Origin: Microbacterium radiodurans
GTDB lineage: Bacteria; Actinomycetota; Actinomycetes; Actinomycetales; Microbacteriaceae
Direction: 5' to 3'
Length of the DNA: 64,000 nucleotides
NCBI RefSeq assembly: GCF_008710705.1
Contig: NZ_VYRZ01000004.1
Location: 62,001-126,000 of the forward strand
This document shows positions 7,914 through 16,410 of the stretch, in pieces (within the stretch, counting starts at the first letter, position 1; each line of letters starts with the position of its first letter). A program made the translations under genes and the position numbers. Below the pieces are notes generated by a model. That model saw nothing but the letters and a program-made list of their open reading frames with translations. It was not told where the DNA came from and did no database searches.

Positions 7914-10502
7914 ATGAGCACGACACCCGAACGCACCGGCACGGCCCCGGGCCGTGTCCGCGGCGCCGCGCGAGACCTGCGGCGCAGCACGAGCCGCGTG
8001 CTCGCCTGGTCGCGCGTGCGCCCCGTCACCCTGACCATCGTCGCCCTGACAGCGGTGCTCAGCATCCTGCGCTTCGCCCTGCGGCCCGTCGACTGGGGCT
8101 TCGACCCGGGCATCGAGCCCGAGTCCGGAGCACGGATCGCGCACCACTGGTGGAGCACGCTCACCTCGCTCTTCGTCATCGAGAACGGGCCCGCCCTGCT
8201 GGCGTTCCTCGTGCTCGCGATCGTCGCCGTCGGGGCCGCCGAACGCGTCATGGGGAGCCTTCGCACAGCGATCGCCTACCTCGTCGGCGGGATCGCGGCA
8301 TCCTTCCTCGGCCTCGCGATCGATCTCTTCGAAGAGGCGTACCTGCCGGGATTGCCGCTGAACGCCCCCGCGGTCGACGTCTTCTCGCCGACCGCGCCGC
8401 TGATCGCGACGGCGGTCGCCGCGAGCGGCTTCTTCAGTCCGCTCTGGCGCCGCCGCATCCGTCTGCTCGCGGTCTTCACCGCCGTCACCCTGTACCTCTA
8501 CTCCGGCGGGGCGAACGACCTCTTCTCGCTGCTGGCGATCCCCGTCGGTTTCGTGCTCGGCTTCGCCCTCGGCGCACGCCGGACGCGCGGATTCCGGCTC
8601 GTCCGCAGCTCGTTCCACGAGAAGCGCGTGCTGCTCTCGGCGATCGTCGCGATCACCGCGATCGGCCCGGTGATCGCTACGGCCTCGGGCACGGGCGCGG
8701 GCCTGCTGTCGGTGTACGGCTATCTCTCGGTCGACCCCCTGAGCGTCGTCGACGGTCAGGTGTGCGCCTTCGGCTCGCCGGGCGCTCCGTGCCCGGGCGA
8801 ATTCGACACGATCGCCGACCTGCAGGGATGGTCGGGCATCGTCGCGCTCCTCCCCCTCATCGTGCTGCTGCTGGCGGCCTGGGGCATCCGCGGCGGACGA
8901 CGCATCGCCCTCTCGATCGCCGTCGTCGTCAACCTGCTCATCTTCGCCGGCATGCTGTACACGTTCGCCGTCGTCGAGCCCGAGACCGTCGCCGCCATCG
9001 GCGAGGTGCTCGACGCCGACACCACCGACTACGTCTGGCAGACCCTCACCGGTGTCATCGTCGGCGCGCTCGTGCCGCTGCTCGTGGCCGTCGCGCTCGT
9101 GCTCTTCCGCGGCGCGGCCCGCGTGTCGACGGCGACGCGGGCGAAGCGCACCTTCGTCGTCACCGTCGGCGGCACCGCGCTCGGCGTCCTCGCGGTCTCC
9201 CTCGTCGCGGCGCTCCTCGCCCCCGGCGGTTTCCGTCCGGTGGTGGATGCCGCCGTCGTGCTGCGCGGGCTGCCCCTGCGACTCGTCCCCCCGACGCTGC
9301 TGCCGTCCGACATCCTCGAGTTCGTCCCCGAGAGCGGCCTCGCGCAGGCCCTGTGGTACCTCCCGTCGCTGCTGTTCTGGCTCGTGCTGACCATGGCCGT
9401 CGCCCTCGTGCTGCTGAACCCCGCGGCGGTCCAGGACGCCCCCGACCGCCGGCGTGCCCGCACGGTGCTCGAGCGCGGCGGTGGTGACACCCTGTCGTTC
9501 ATGTCGACGTGGCGCGGCAACTCCTACTGGTTCGCGCCGCAGGCCGATGCGGCCATCGCCTACCGGGTGCGCGGTGCGATCGCCGTGACCCTCGGCGGAC
9601 CGTTCGGGCCCGATCACGACCGCCCCGACGTCGCCGCCGCGTTCGTCGAGTTCTGCGGTGCGCACGGCTGGACGGCGGTGTTCTACAGCGTCGATACGAC
9701 CGACGGCGACGGCTACGACCGGCTCGGCTGGCAGCGGATGCCGGTGGCCGAGGAGGCCGTGCTGCGCCTGCCCGACTGGAACACGGCCGGAAAGAAGCGG
9801 CAGGACATCCGCACCGCCACCAATCGTGCGGCTCGAGAGGGCATCGCCCCGGTCTGGACGTCGTGGCAGGAGCTCTCGTCCGCGCAGCTCGCGCAGATCC
9901 GCGACATCTCCGAGGCGTGGGTGGCGGACCGGTCGCTGCCCGAGATGGAGTTCACCCTCGGCGGTGTCGACGAGCTCGACGACCCGGCGGTGCGGCTCAT
10001 GCTCGCCGTGCACGAGAGCGGCCGCATCGATGCCGTGACGAGCTGGATGCCGATGTTCGGCCCCGACGGCGTCACCGGCTACACGCTCGATTTCATGCGC
10101 CGCCGGGGCGATTCGATGAACGGCATCATGGAGTTCGTCATCGGCGCGGCCGCCGACCGCATGAAGGCGGACGGGCTCGCGCTGCTGAGCCTGTCGGGGT
10201 CGCCTCTCGCGTCCACCCGGCTCGACGACGACGCGGCTCGGTCCAACGTCGCCCGCCTGCTCGATCTCCTCGGCTCGCTCCTCGAGCCCGCCTACGGCTT
10301 CCGCTCGCTCCTGAACTTCAAGCGCAAGTTCCAGCCGGAGTTCGTGCCGCTGTACGCGGTGTACCCGGATGCGACCGTGCTGCCCGCCCTGGGCGTGGCG
10401 CTCACGCGGTGCTACCTGCCGACCCTGACGCTCGGGCAGGCCGTGCGGATGGCGGGCTCGCTGCGCGAGCCGCGGCCCGGGGAGCGCGCCGGCGCCCGCT
10501 GA
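7914..10502 (+). CDS. MprF-like phosphatidylglycerol lysyltransferase domain (DUF2156) membrane protein
   Basis: 862 residues from MSTTPERTG; the open frame extends upstream but only as a shadow of the previous gene. The first ~500 residues form a polytopic membrane region of about 12 helices, of which the first half resembles a rhomboid-like fold. The C-terminal ~525-840 is a DUF2156/GNAT-like aminoacyl-lipid transferase: MSTWRGNSYWF, DFMRRRGDSMNGIMEFVI, LSLSGSPLA, and LLNFKRKFQPEFVPLY. Enzymes of this class transfer an amino acid, typically Lys, from aminoacyl-tRNA to phosphatidylglycerol and flip the product, lowering negative surface charge and giving resistance to cationic peptides. The amino acid used here cannot be read from the sequence. 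AGGG lies just upstream of the start. Confidence 0.88.
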   Translation: MSTTPERTGTAPGRVRGAARDLRRSTSRVLAWSRVRPVTLTIVALTAVLSILRFALRPVDWGFDPGIEPESGARIAHHWWSTLTSLFVIENGPALLAFLVLAIVAVGAAERVMGSLRTAIAYLVGGIAASFLGLAIDLFEEAYLPGLPLNAPAVDVFSPTAPLIATAVAASGFFSPLWRRRIRLLAVFTAVTLYLYSGGANDLFSLLAIPVGFVLGFALGARRTRGFRLVRSSFHEKRVLLSAIVAITAIGPVIATASGTGAGLLSVYGYLSVDPLSVVDGQVCAFGSPGAPCPGEFDTIADLQGWSGIVALLPLIVLLLAAWGIRGGRRIALSIAVVVNLLIFAGMLYTFAVVEPETVAAIGEVLDADTTDYVWQTLTGVIVGALVPLLVAVALVLFRGAARVSTATRAKRTFVVTVGGTALGVLAVSLVAALLAPGGFRPVVDAAVVLRGLPLRLVPPTLLPSDILEFVPESGLAQALWYLPSLLFWLVLTMAVALVLLNPAAVQDAPDRRRARTVLERGGGDTLSFMSTWRGNSYWFAPQADAAIAYRVRGAIAVTLGGPFGPDHDRPDVAAAFVEFCGAHGWTAVFYSVDTTDGDGYDRLGWQRMPVAEEAVLRLPDWNTAGKKRQDIRTATNRAAREGIAPVWTSWQELSSAQLAQIRDISEAWVADRSLPEMEFTLGGVDELDDPAVRLMLAVHESGRIDAVTSWMPMFGPDGVTGYTLDFMRRRGDSMNGIMEFVIGAAADRMKADGLALLSLSGSPLASTRLDDDAARSNVARLLDLLGSLLEPAYGFRSLLNFKRKFQPEFVPLYAVYPDATVLPALGVALTRCYLPTLTLGQAVRMAGSLREPRPGERAGAR

Positions 10503-10524
10503 GTCCCGCGCGCGCCGTGCGGGG

Positions 10525-11832
10525 TCAGCGCCCGAGCCCCCAATGGTCGGCGATGGTCTCGAGGCCCTGCTGGAAGATGTAGCTCCACGCGGTGGCGTCG
10601 TGGGCGCTGCCCTGCGCCTCGACGTACGACGCCGTCATGCCCGCGGCCTGCGCCTCCTGGTAGATGCGCTGCACGCCGGGCAGGAACCCCGCGTCGTCGC
10701 TGCCCACCCCGAAGACGGCGATCATGTCCTGGTACGGCGCGTGCGCGGCCATGATGGCAGCGGGCTTCGCCGCCTCGTAGGCGGCCTGGTCGCCGGCGAA
10801 GCCGCGCGCGATCGTCGTCGCCTCGTCGCCGAGTGAGGGGAACTCCTCGCCCGACGCGTCGAGGATCGCGCTGAAGAGCTCGGGATGCGCCGCGCCCAGT
10901 TGGATCGAGCACGTCCCACCCTGGGACAGTCCGCCGATCCCCCAGCCGCCGGGCGCATCGAGCACCGGCAGGTTCGCACGGATCCAGTTCGGAACGTCGA
11001 CGGTGAGGTAGGTCGCCGAGTTGCCGAGCGCCGAGTCGATGCACATGGGGTTCGCGTCGGGCGAGCCGAGCTGGTCGGGCGAGACGACGAAGGGGGCGAG
11101 CCCGTCGTGGGCCGCGGCGTACGCGTCGAGCGACTGCTGCAGGTGAGCCGCCGTCAGGGGGTCCTCGGGCGAGCCGGGCTGACCCGACATGATGATGAGC
11201 ACCGGCAGCAGCGGCGGGTTGTCCGTCAGCGCCGCCGGGGGCGTGTAGACGACGGCCGGTCGCGCGGCGAAGCCCGACGCCGTCGCCGGAATGGTCACGG
11301 TTCCGACCGTGCCCTGCGCGGGCATGCCCGCCGGGGGCGTCCAGTCGTCGATCGTCGGACGGTCGGCGTCGCCGGGGTCCACCGGCGGCAGATCCGCCGC
11401 GCCGAAGGCCGGCAGACCGAGAGCGGCGCGGAGGGTCGGGTACTGCCCGAAGGCGATGTTGACGCCCATCGCCCCGGTCAGGGCGAACAGCACGATCGCG
11501 AGCGGCGCCGCGATCGCCCGTCGCCACGTCGCGCGCCACAGCGACGCGAGCGCGATGCCGATGCCGGCGAAGGCCAGCGCGATCCACATGCGCGAGTCCG
11601 CGGTGAGGACGACGCCGAACAGGTTGTAGTGATCGGCGAGCAGCCAGGTGAGGGCGATGCCGACGACGCCGAAGCCGACCGCGGCGACGGCGGCGGTCAG
11701 CATCCATCGGCCACGGATCCATCGGCGGCTCGGCCGGATCGCTATCAGCAGCAGCAACGCCACGGCGGCGAGGATCCAGGTCGCGATGACGGCCGGCCCC
11801 GAGAGGATGCCGATGTCGAGCACTCGGTCCAT
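10525..11832 (-). CDS. Membrane-anchored esterase (esterase D / mycolyltransferase-like fold)
   Basis: 435 residues from MDRVLDIGIL, chosen because GGGAGG lies 5 bp upstream; an in-frame upstream ATG lacks this. Four predicted transmembrane helices occupy about 7-145. The outer domain shows an alpha/beta-hydrolase pattern of the Esterase (PF00756) type: VLIIMSGQPGSPED, GIGGLSQGGTCS with nucleophile Ser near 302, LDASGEEFPS, and a C-terminal GSAHDATAW with the probable catalytic His near 410. Similar proteins act on acyl esters at the cell envelope; since Microbacteriaceae lack mycolic acids, the substrate is unknown. An 85-bp palindromic repeat lies in its upstream region. Confidence 0.82.
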   Translation of the reverse strand: MDRVLDIGILSGPAVIATWILAAVALLLLIAIRPSRRWIRGRWMLTAAVAAVGFGVVGIALTWLLADHYNLFGVVLTADSRMWIALAFAGIGIALASLWRATWRRAIAAPLAIVLFALTGAMGVNIAFGQYPTLRAALGLPAFGAADLPPVDPGDADRPTIDDWTPPAGMPAQGTVGTVTIPATASGFAARPAVVYTPPAALTDNPPLLPVLIIMSGQPGSPEDPLTAAHLQQSLDAYAAAHDGLAPFVVSPDQLGSPDANPMCIDSALGNSATYLTVDVPNWIRANLPVLDAPGGWGIGGLSQGGTCSIQLGAAHPELFSAILDASGEEFPSLGDEATTIARGFAGDQAAYEAAKPAAIMAAHAPYQDMIAVFGVGSDDAGFLPGVQRIYQEAQAAGMTASYVEAQGSAHDATAWSYIFQQGLETIADHWGLGR

Positions 11833-11904
11833 GTCGCCTCCCGCCGCGCCGGCGCCGCGCCGCCGGGGCACAGCGTAGTCCCCCGGCTTGTGGGGGCGGA
11901 TGGG

Positions 11905-11989
11905 GATACGTTCGTCGGGCCGCTGGGGCTGGTGATCAGCCTGAAGCGGTTCGAAGCCATACCAGCACCACCGACCCGACGGATGTATC
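11905..11989 (-). repeat. 85-bp palindromic element, copy A
   Basis: Imperfect inverted repeat with ~30-nt arms (24 of 30 positions match) and a 25-bp centre. Ends read GATACATCCGTCGG on the minus strand and GATACGTTCGTCGG on the plus strand. It lies 20 bp after the stop of the minus-strand ASCH gene. Copies B and C have the same length and the same orientation relative to their upstream gene. Confidence 0.85.
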
Positions 11990-12009
11990 GGGGGAGCAGA
12001 CCGGCGCGG

Positions 12010-12525
12010 TCAGTCGGCGTGCTCGGGCGGCCAGACGACGGCGAAGCGCTCGAACACGATCTCGTCGGACTCGGACCAGACCGCACCGCGGGCTGCGCTC
12101 ACCCGATTCCAGTAGACGCGGTGCTCGCGCTGCCAGCTCTCGAGCGTGCCGTCGTCCTCGCCCTCGTCGGCGGCGAAGGCCGCATCCGCGCTCGTGAAGG
12201 GACCGATCCGCAGCTCGGTGCTGCGGATCACGATGCGCGGTGCGCCCGTGCTGTCGCAGGCGATCCAGTGCGAGCCGACCCGCGGCAGTCCGTCGCCGCG
12301 GGCGACGAAGTCGGCGACCAGCTCGGCGGTCGCGCGCTTACGGCCTGACAGCACGATGTCCAGGAGCTCGTCGGCCAGACGCGCCGAGTCGCCGAAATGC
12401 TCGATCGTGTGCTCGGGGGCACCGGCGACCGCCTCGGGGCGCGCCGCCCGGTACTCCTCCCACATCCGCTCGGCGGCGGCGGTGTCGAGGGGCAGGGCGC
12501 GAGAGGATGCGGCGGAGTCGGGCAT
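12010..12525 (-). CDS. ASCH domain-containing protein
   Basis: 171 residues. The N-terminal third (ERMWEEYRAARPEAV, HFGDSARLADELLDIVLSG) is followed by the signature GRKRATAELVADFVARGDGLP of the ASCH/YqfB-like fold, a beta-barrel related to PUA domains, then HWIACDSTGAPRIVIRSTEL and a C-terminal RVYWNRVSA. ASCH domains are thought to bind RNA or nucleotides; some relatives deaminate acetylated cytidine. No partner gene is evident. The start is preceded by GGGAGG. An 85-bp palindromic repeat lies directly downstream. Confidence 0.88.
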   Translation of the reverse strand: MPDSAASSRALPLDTAAAERMWEEYRAARPEAVAGAPEHTIEHFGDSARLADELLDIVLSGRKRATAELVADFVARGDGLPRVGSHWIACDSTGAPRIVIRSTELRIGPFTSADAAFAADEGEDDGTLESWQREHRVYWNRVSAARGAVWSESDEIVFERFAVVWPPEHAD

Positions 12526-12556
12526 TCCGTCATCCTCCCACCCGCGACCCCGCAGT

Positions 12557-12599
12557 TTCGCGCCGAGAGCGCGGGGGAAACCCGGGCTCTCGGCGCGAA
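12557..12599 (-). terminator. Stem-loop terminator candidate
   Basis: A perfect 14-bp stem (12557-12570 with 12586-12599) whose 15-nt loop contains a further GGG-AAA-CCC mini-stem. It lies 30 bp downstream of the minus-strand asparaginase stop. Confidence 0.7.
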
Positions 12600-12628
12600 C
12601 GTGCTGTCTCGCGGGCGGTGGCGGAGGG

Positions 12629-14173
12629 TCAGCCGGTCAGGCCGCGCTCCAGGGCGACGCGGCGGCGGTGCTGCCAGAGGGTCGTCGCGCCGATGGCGAG
12701 CGCGAGGGCGCCGAGCAGGCTCACGATGCCGACCGTGCCGGCGGTGCCGCCGGTGAAGGGCAGCGCACCGGCGGCGGCGGCATCGGTCGCGGCCGGTGAC
12801 GGCGACGCGCCGTCGGTCGCGCCCGGGGCGGGCACGGCGCCGTCGGTCGGCGCGGGCGCGGGCTCGCCGGGGGTTCCGGGCTCGGTCGGGGCGCCGGTCT
12901 CGCCGGGTTCGGGCTGCGGCTCGGGCTCGGGCTCGGGGTCGACGACGCGCGTGGGCGGCACGGTGTCGGCGAGTGCGGACGAGTCGAAGGTCGGCGACCC
13001 GAGGGTCTGGAACCAGCCGCGGGCGACAGCGATGTCCTCGGTGAACGAACGCGAGAGCATCAGGAGCAGGCGGGCCTTCTGCGGCAGCAGGTCGCCGCCG
13101 GCGATGATGTTGCCCGATCCGCCGCTCACCGAGCCGCTTCCGGTGCGCGTGGTCGAGACGAACCAGACGCCCTTGTCACGGGCAGCCGCGGTGCGCGCCG
13201 TGCCGGCGGCCGACGAGATGCCGCCCGCGCCGGTGCCCGCCGTGACGACGCCGGCGACGCCGGCATCCGCCCACGCGGTGATCGCCTCGCCGCCGACGGC
13301 CTGCGCGTTGTAGAAGATCTCGACGCGCTTGTGGGCGTCGCGGGCGACCGTCCGGAGGTCGAACGGGGTGAACCAGTCGTTCGTGGCGCAGTCGAGCACG
13401 CGGGCGGGGGCCCGGTTGATGATCACGTCGGAACCGTCGATCCAGCCGAGCACGCCCGACATGCGGGTGACGAACGTGTCGTTGCGCGTGGAGTTGCCCT
13501 TGGTGACATCGCGCGCGGCGTGCACCTCGTCGTTGAGCGAGAGCACTGTGCCGAAGCAGTAGGTCTCCTGGCTCGCCGCGAGACGGATGGACTGCAACAG
13601 GTTCGCGGGCCCGTCGGTGCCGAGCACCATCGACTCGGATGCCGTGTTGCCCGCCGCCCACGGACGCATCGCGCCCGTGATGACGACCGGCTTCTTGTTC
13701 TGCACGGTGAGGTCGAGCCAGTAGGCGAACTCCTCCATCGTGTCGGTTCCGGTCGTCACGACGACGCCGTCGGCGTCGGCCAGGGCGTCTTCGACCGCGA
13801 TCGTGAGGTCGTGGTACTGGGCGATGGAGTAGCCGCCCGACCCGGCGTTGCCGAACTGGACGACCTCGACGTCGGCGAACGCCGACAGCTCGGGCTGTAG
13901 GACGCCGACCATGTCGGCCATCGGGTACGTGCCGGCGCGGTAGCTCGTGTAGGTGTCGCGACCGCCCGCCTTGCCGGCGAGGGTGCCGCCGGTGGCGACC
14001 ACGACGATCTTGGGCTTGTCGCCGTCGGCGGCGACCGCGGCCGGGGCGAGCGGTTCGAGGGCGACGGCTCCGGCGGCGGCGAGCAGGCCGGCAGTGGCGG
14101 CGGCGACGGCGCGGCGCAGACCGGCGCGCGGTCGGGAATCGGGTGTGTTGCGGGCGGGACGGGTGGTGACCAC
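12629..14173 (-). CDS. Wall-anchored type II L-asparaginase
   Basis: 514 residues from a GTG (VVTTRPARNTPDSRP) with AGAGGA upstream; the frame is open further back but without a plausible signal peptide start. A signal peptide ends near AVAA (about 47-50). Asparaginase motifs follow: VVVATGGTLAG with the nucleophile Thr, VVTTGTDTMEEFAYWL with the second catalytic Thr-Asp pair, and VITGAMRPW. After about 400 comes a Pro/Glu/Thr-rich linker, then LPFTGG, a hydrophobic helix and a positive tail (QHRRR), a sortase sorting signal. It would hydrolyse L-asparagine to aspartate and ammonia at the cell surface. Monocistronic, followed by a strong hairpin; copy B of the palindromic repeat lies upstream. 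Confidence 0.9.
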   Translation of the reverse strand: MVTTRPARNTPDSRPRAGLRRAVAAATAGLLAAAGAVALEPLAPAAVAADGDKPKIVVVATGGTLAGKAGGRDTYTSYRAGTYPMADMVGVLQPELSAFADVEVVQFGNAGSGGYSIAQYHDLTIAVEDALADADGVVVTTGTDTMEEFAYWLDLTVQNKKPVVITGAMRPWAAGNTASESMVLGTDGPANLLQSIRLAASQETYCFGTVLSLNDEVHAARDVTKGNSTRNDTFVTRMSGVLGWIDGSDVIINRAPARVLDCATNDWFTPFDLRTVARDAHKRVEIFYNAQAVGGEAITAWADAGVAGVVTAGTGAGGISSAAGTARTAAARDKGVWFVSTTRTGSGSVSGGSGNIIAGGDLLPQKARLLLMLSRSFTEDIAVARGWFQTLGSPTFDSSALADTVPPTRVVDPEPEPEPQPEPGETGAPTEPGTPGEPAPAPTDGAVPAPGATDGASPSPAATDAAAAGALPFTGGTAGTVGIVSLLGALALAIGATTLWQHRRRVALERGLTG

Positions 14174-14373
14174 AGGGGTCCTCTCGATCTTCCGGCGCGA
14201 CGAAGCATCGCTCCGGGTGAGCGGCGGATGGGTGCAGGAGTGGTGCAGTAGTGGCGCAGTGGTGCTCGTGGTGCGGGGCCGCCGGATCTGGCGTGCGGCC
14301 TGGGTCCGAGAGTGGCCCGCGCGCATTTCGGCGGCGTTTCGCCCGAGGGCACGCCGTGTAACCGCTTGCGCGG

Positions 14374-14458
14374 GATACGTTCGTCGGGCCGCTGGGGCTG
14401 GTGATCAGCCTGCAGCGGCCCGAAGCCACACCAGCACCACTGGTCCGACGGATGTATC
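14374..14458 (-). repeat. 85-bp palindromic element, copy B
   Basis: Same length as copy A, left ~40 bp identical to it, and arms matching at 24 of 30 positions. It starts 8 bp after the stop codon of the minus-strand Mur ligase gene. Several differences from copy A are in paired positions and keep or restore pairing. Confidence 0.85.
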
Positions 14459-14465
14459 CCGCCCG

Positions 14466-15935
14466 TCAGCGGGCGGGCGTCCGGGCGCGCAGCGCGTCCG
14501 CCGCGAGGGTCGCGTCGGTGCCGACCGGCTCGCCCGACGCGCTCACGACGGCTTCGTGCCCCATGCCGGCGATCAGCACCGTGTCGCCTGCGCCCGCGGC
14601 GGCGATCGCCTCTCGGATCGCCTGCGCGCGATCGCGCACGACCCGGACGGCCGACGCATCGCGGAACCCGGCGAGCACCTCGGCGACGATCTCGTCGCCG
14701 TCCTCTCCGTGCACGTCGTCGTCGGTGACGACGACCAGGTCGGCGCCCGCCTCGGCGATCGCCGCCATCTCCGGGCGTTTGCCCCGGTCGCGCTCTCCGG
14801 TGCACCCGAACACGACGATGAGGTCACCGCTGCGCGGCGAGAGGGCCGCCAGCGCCTGCCGCAGCGCGTCGGGCGTGTGCGCGTAATCGACGACGACGCG
14901 CGGCCCCGCAGCGTACGGCTGCACGACCTGCATCCGTCCCGGAATGCGGCGCACCGCCGCGAGCGCGTCGACGATGCGCTCGATCGGCTCGCCCTGCGCG
15001 TGCAGGATCGCCGCCGTCATCGTCAGGTTGTCGACGTTGAAGCGTCCGAGCAGCGGGGAGGAGATGTGCGCGCGGCCGCGCCCGACGACGAGGGTGAAAT
15101 CGGCGCCGCTCGGATGCAGCCGGACGGCCTCCGCCCGCACCCCGGCGTGCGGGGCCCCGCGCGTCGAGACGCCGACGAGGTCGAGGCCGCGCGGCGGCAC
15201 GAGACCGGCCACGTAGGGATCGTCGACGTTCATCGCCACGGCCGAGAGCCCGGGAAGCTCCAGGATGCGGCGCTTCGCCTCGCCGTACGCGTCCATCGAC
15301 GGGTGGTAGTCGAGGTGATCGCGGGTGAGGTTCGTGAAGGCGGCGACGTCGAACCGCGCACCGTCGACGCGCCCCTGCATCAGCGCGTGGGAGCTGAGCT
15401 CGACGGCGACCGCAGCGGCGTCCGCTCGTCGGAAATCGGCGAGCAGTTCGTGGAACTCGACGACCCCCGGCGTCGTGAGGCCGGTGGGCACGAGGGAGCC
15501 GTGCATCCCGGCTCCGAGCGTGCCGATCGTCGCCGCGGGAAGGCCGAGACCGGTCCACGCCTGCGCGAGCAGCTGCACCGTCGAGGTCTTGCCGTTGGTG
15601 CCGGTGACTCCCACGACGGCGAGATGGGCCGACGGGTCTCCGGTGTACTCCGACGCCAGGGCTCCGATACGGATGAGCAGATCCGGGATGCGGCGCACCC
15701 GCGGATCGGGATGACCGACGTCGTCGGCGGCCAGCACCGCGCCGGCACCGCGCACGAGCGCCTCGTCGATGTGCCTCCGCGCCGGCGCCCCCGAGCAGAG
15801 CGCCACGAACACGTCGCCGGGCGACACCGCCCGACTGTCGCCGCGCAGCCGCGGCCGCGGCCGATCGTGCGCCCCGTCGTCGCCGATCGTCCGTCCGAGA
15901 ATCGAGCTCGCTCGATCATCCGCGTATCGCACCAT
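14466..15935 (-). CDS. murE: MurE-like UDP-MurNAc-tripeptide ligase, non-DAP type
   Basis: 489 residues from MVRYADDRASS (GGGGGA upstream). Mur-ligase features in order: GDSRAVSPGDVFVAL (N-terminal substrate domain), VVGVTGTNGKTSTV (ATP P-loop), TTPGVVEFHELL, AVELSSHAL, FTNLTRDHLDYHPS, YGEAKRRIL with the Lys normally carbamylated, DYAHTPDAL, and FGCTGERDRGKRP. Where DAP-adding MurE has D-N-P-R, this protein reads TDDDVHGED, so meso-DAP is unlikely; Microbacteriaceae use Lys, ornithine or other residues at position 3 of the stem peptide. It stands alone, away from a division/cell-wall cluster, so it may be a second copy. No neighbouring gene clarifies its role. Confidence 0.82.
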   Translation of the reverse strand: MVRYADDRASSILGRTIGDDGAHDRPRPRLRGDSRAVSPGDVFVALCSGAPARRHIDEALVRGAGAVLAADDVGHPDPRVRRIPDLLIRIGALASEYTGDPSAHLAVVGVTGTNGKTSTVQLLAQAWTGLGLPAATIGTLGAGMHGSLVPTGLTTPGVVEFHELLADFRRADAAAVAVELSSHALMQGRVDGARFDVAAFTNLTRDHLDYHPSMDAYGEAKRRILELPGLSAVAMNVDDPYVAGLVPPRGLDLVGVSTRGAPHAGVRAEAVRLHPSGADFTLVVGRGRAHISSPLLGRFNVDNLTMTAAILHAQGEPIERIVDALAAVRRIPGRMQVVQPYAAGPRVVVDYAHTPDALRQALAALSPRSGDLIVVFGCTGERDRGKRPEMAAIAEAGADLVVVTDDDVHGEDGDEIVAEVLAGFRDASAVRVVRDRAQAIREAIAAAGAGDTVLIAGMGHEAVVSASGEPVGTDATLAADALRARTPAR

Positions 15936-16054
15936 CGCATCCCCCGGGGACGATAGTGCCCTATCGGAGGGTAATTTCGGGGTGCGGGCGGCGAAGATCG
16001 TCCGTTCGGATGATGCCGATCTGCCGTCGGCGGCAGAACGGGGTCGGCTCGGCC

Positions 16055-16351
16055 TCAGCCCTGCGGTTCGGGCACCATCCGCAGGCCGTCGGCGCTGTTG
16101 GCCGACTCCATGAGCGACTCGACCCATCGGTGGTTGATCTGGGGCGGACGGCTTCCCGCGAAGTAGAACTGCACCGCGATGGTCGGGTGCATCCAGAAGT
16201 CGCGGCGGCCGGTGCCGTGCGGCGAGCTGGTCTCGAACATGAACGGCTCGCCGCGGCGCAGCTTCGTCATGATGACCAGTCGGAGGTGCGCGAGCGCGCG
16301 ATCGTCGACCTCGACCGAGTTCGCCGCGTTCTGATACAGGAATCTGCCCAC
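16055..16351 (-). CDS. DUF7882-type small protein
   Basis: 98 residues starting MGRFLYQNAANSVEVDDRAL then AHLRLVIMTKLRRGEPF, with FWMHPTIAVQF and INHRWVESLMESANS. This matches a family of ~100-residue Microbacteriaceae proteins now classed as DUF7882, which older annotation often called ATP-dependent DNA ligase without basis. Function is unknown. No signal peptide or membrane segment is seen. It is upstream of no obvious partner and is followed by the LuxR-type regulator region on the same strand only after a divergent gap. Confidence 0.8.
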   Translation of the reverse strand: MGRFLYQNAANSVEVDDRALAHLRLVIMTKLRRGEPFMFETSSPHGTGRRDFWMHPTIAVQFYFAGSRPPQINHRWVESLMESANSADGLRMVPEPQG

Positions 16352-16410
16352 CGCAACAGCCTAGGCGCGTGCGGCGGCGCGGGCTCCGGCGAGTATGATC
16401 CCGCCGCCGG

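Noticed and set aside
11905..14458. The 85-bp elements as insertion-sequence ends
   Set aside because: No transposase lies between or near the copies, each copy is complete on its own, and no target-site duplication is evident.
16055..16351. ATP-dependent DNA ligase, a label often given to this small protein family
   Set aside because: At 98 residues there is no nucleotidyltransferase KxDG motif or ligase domain.
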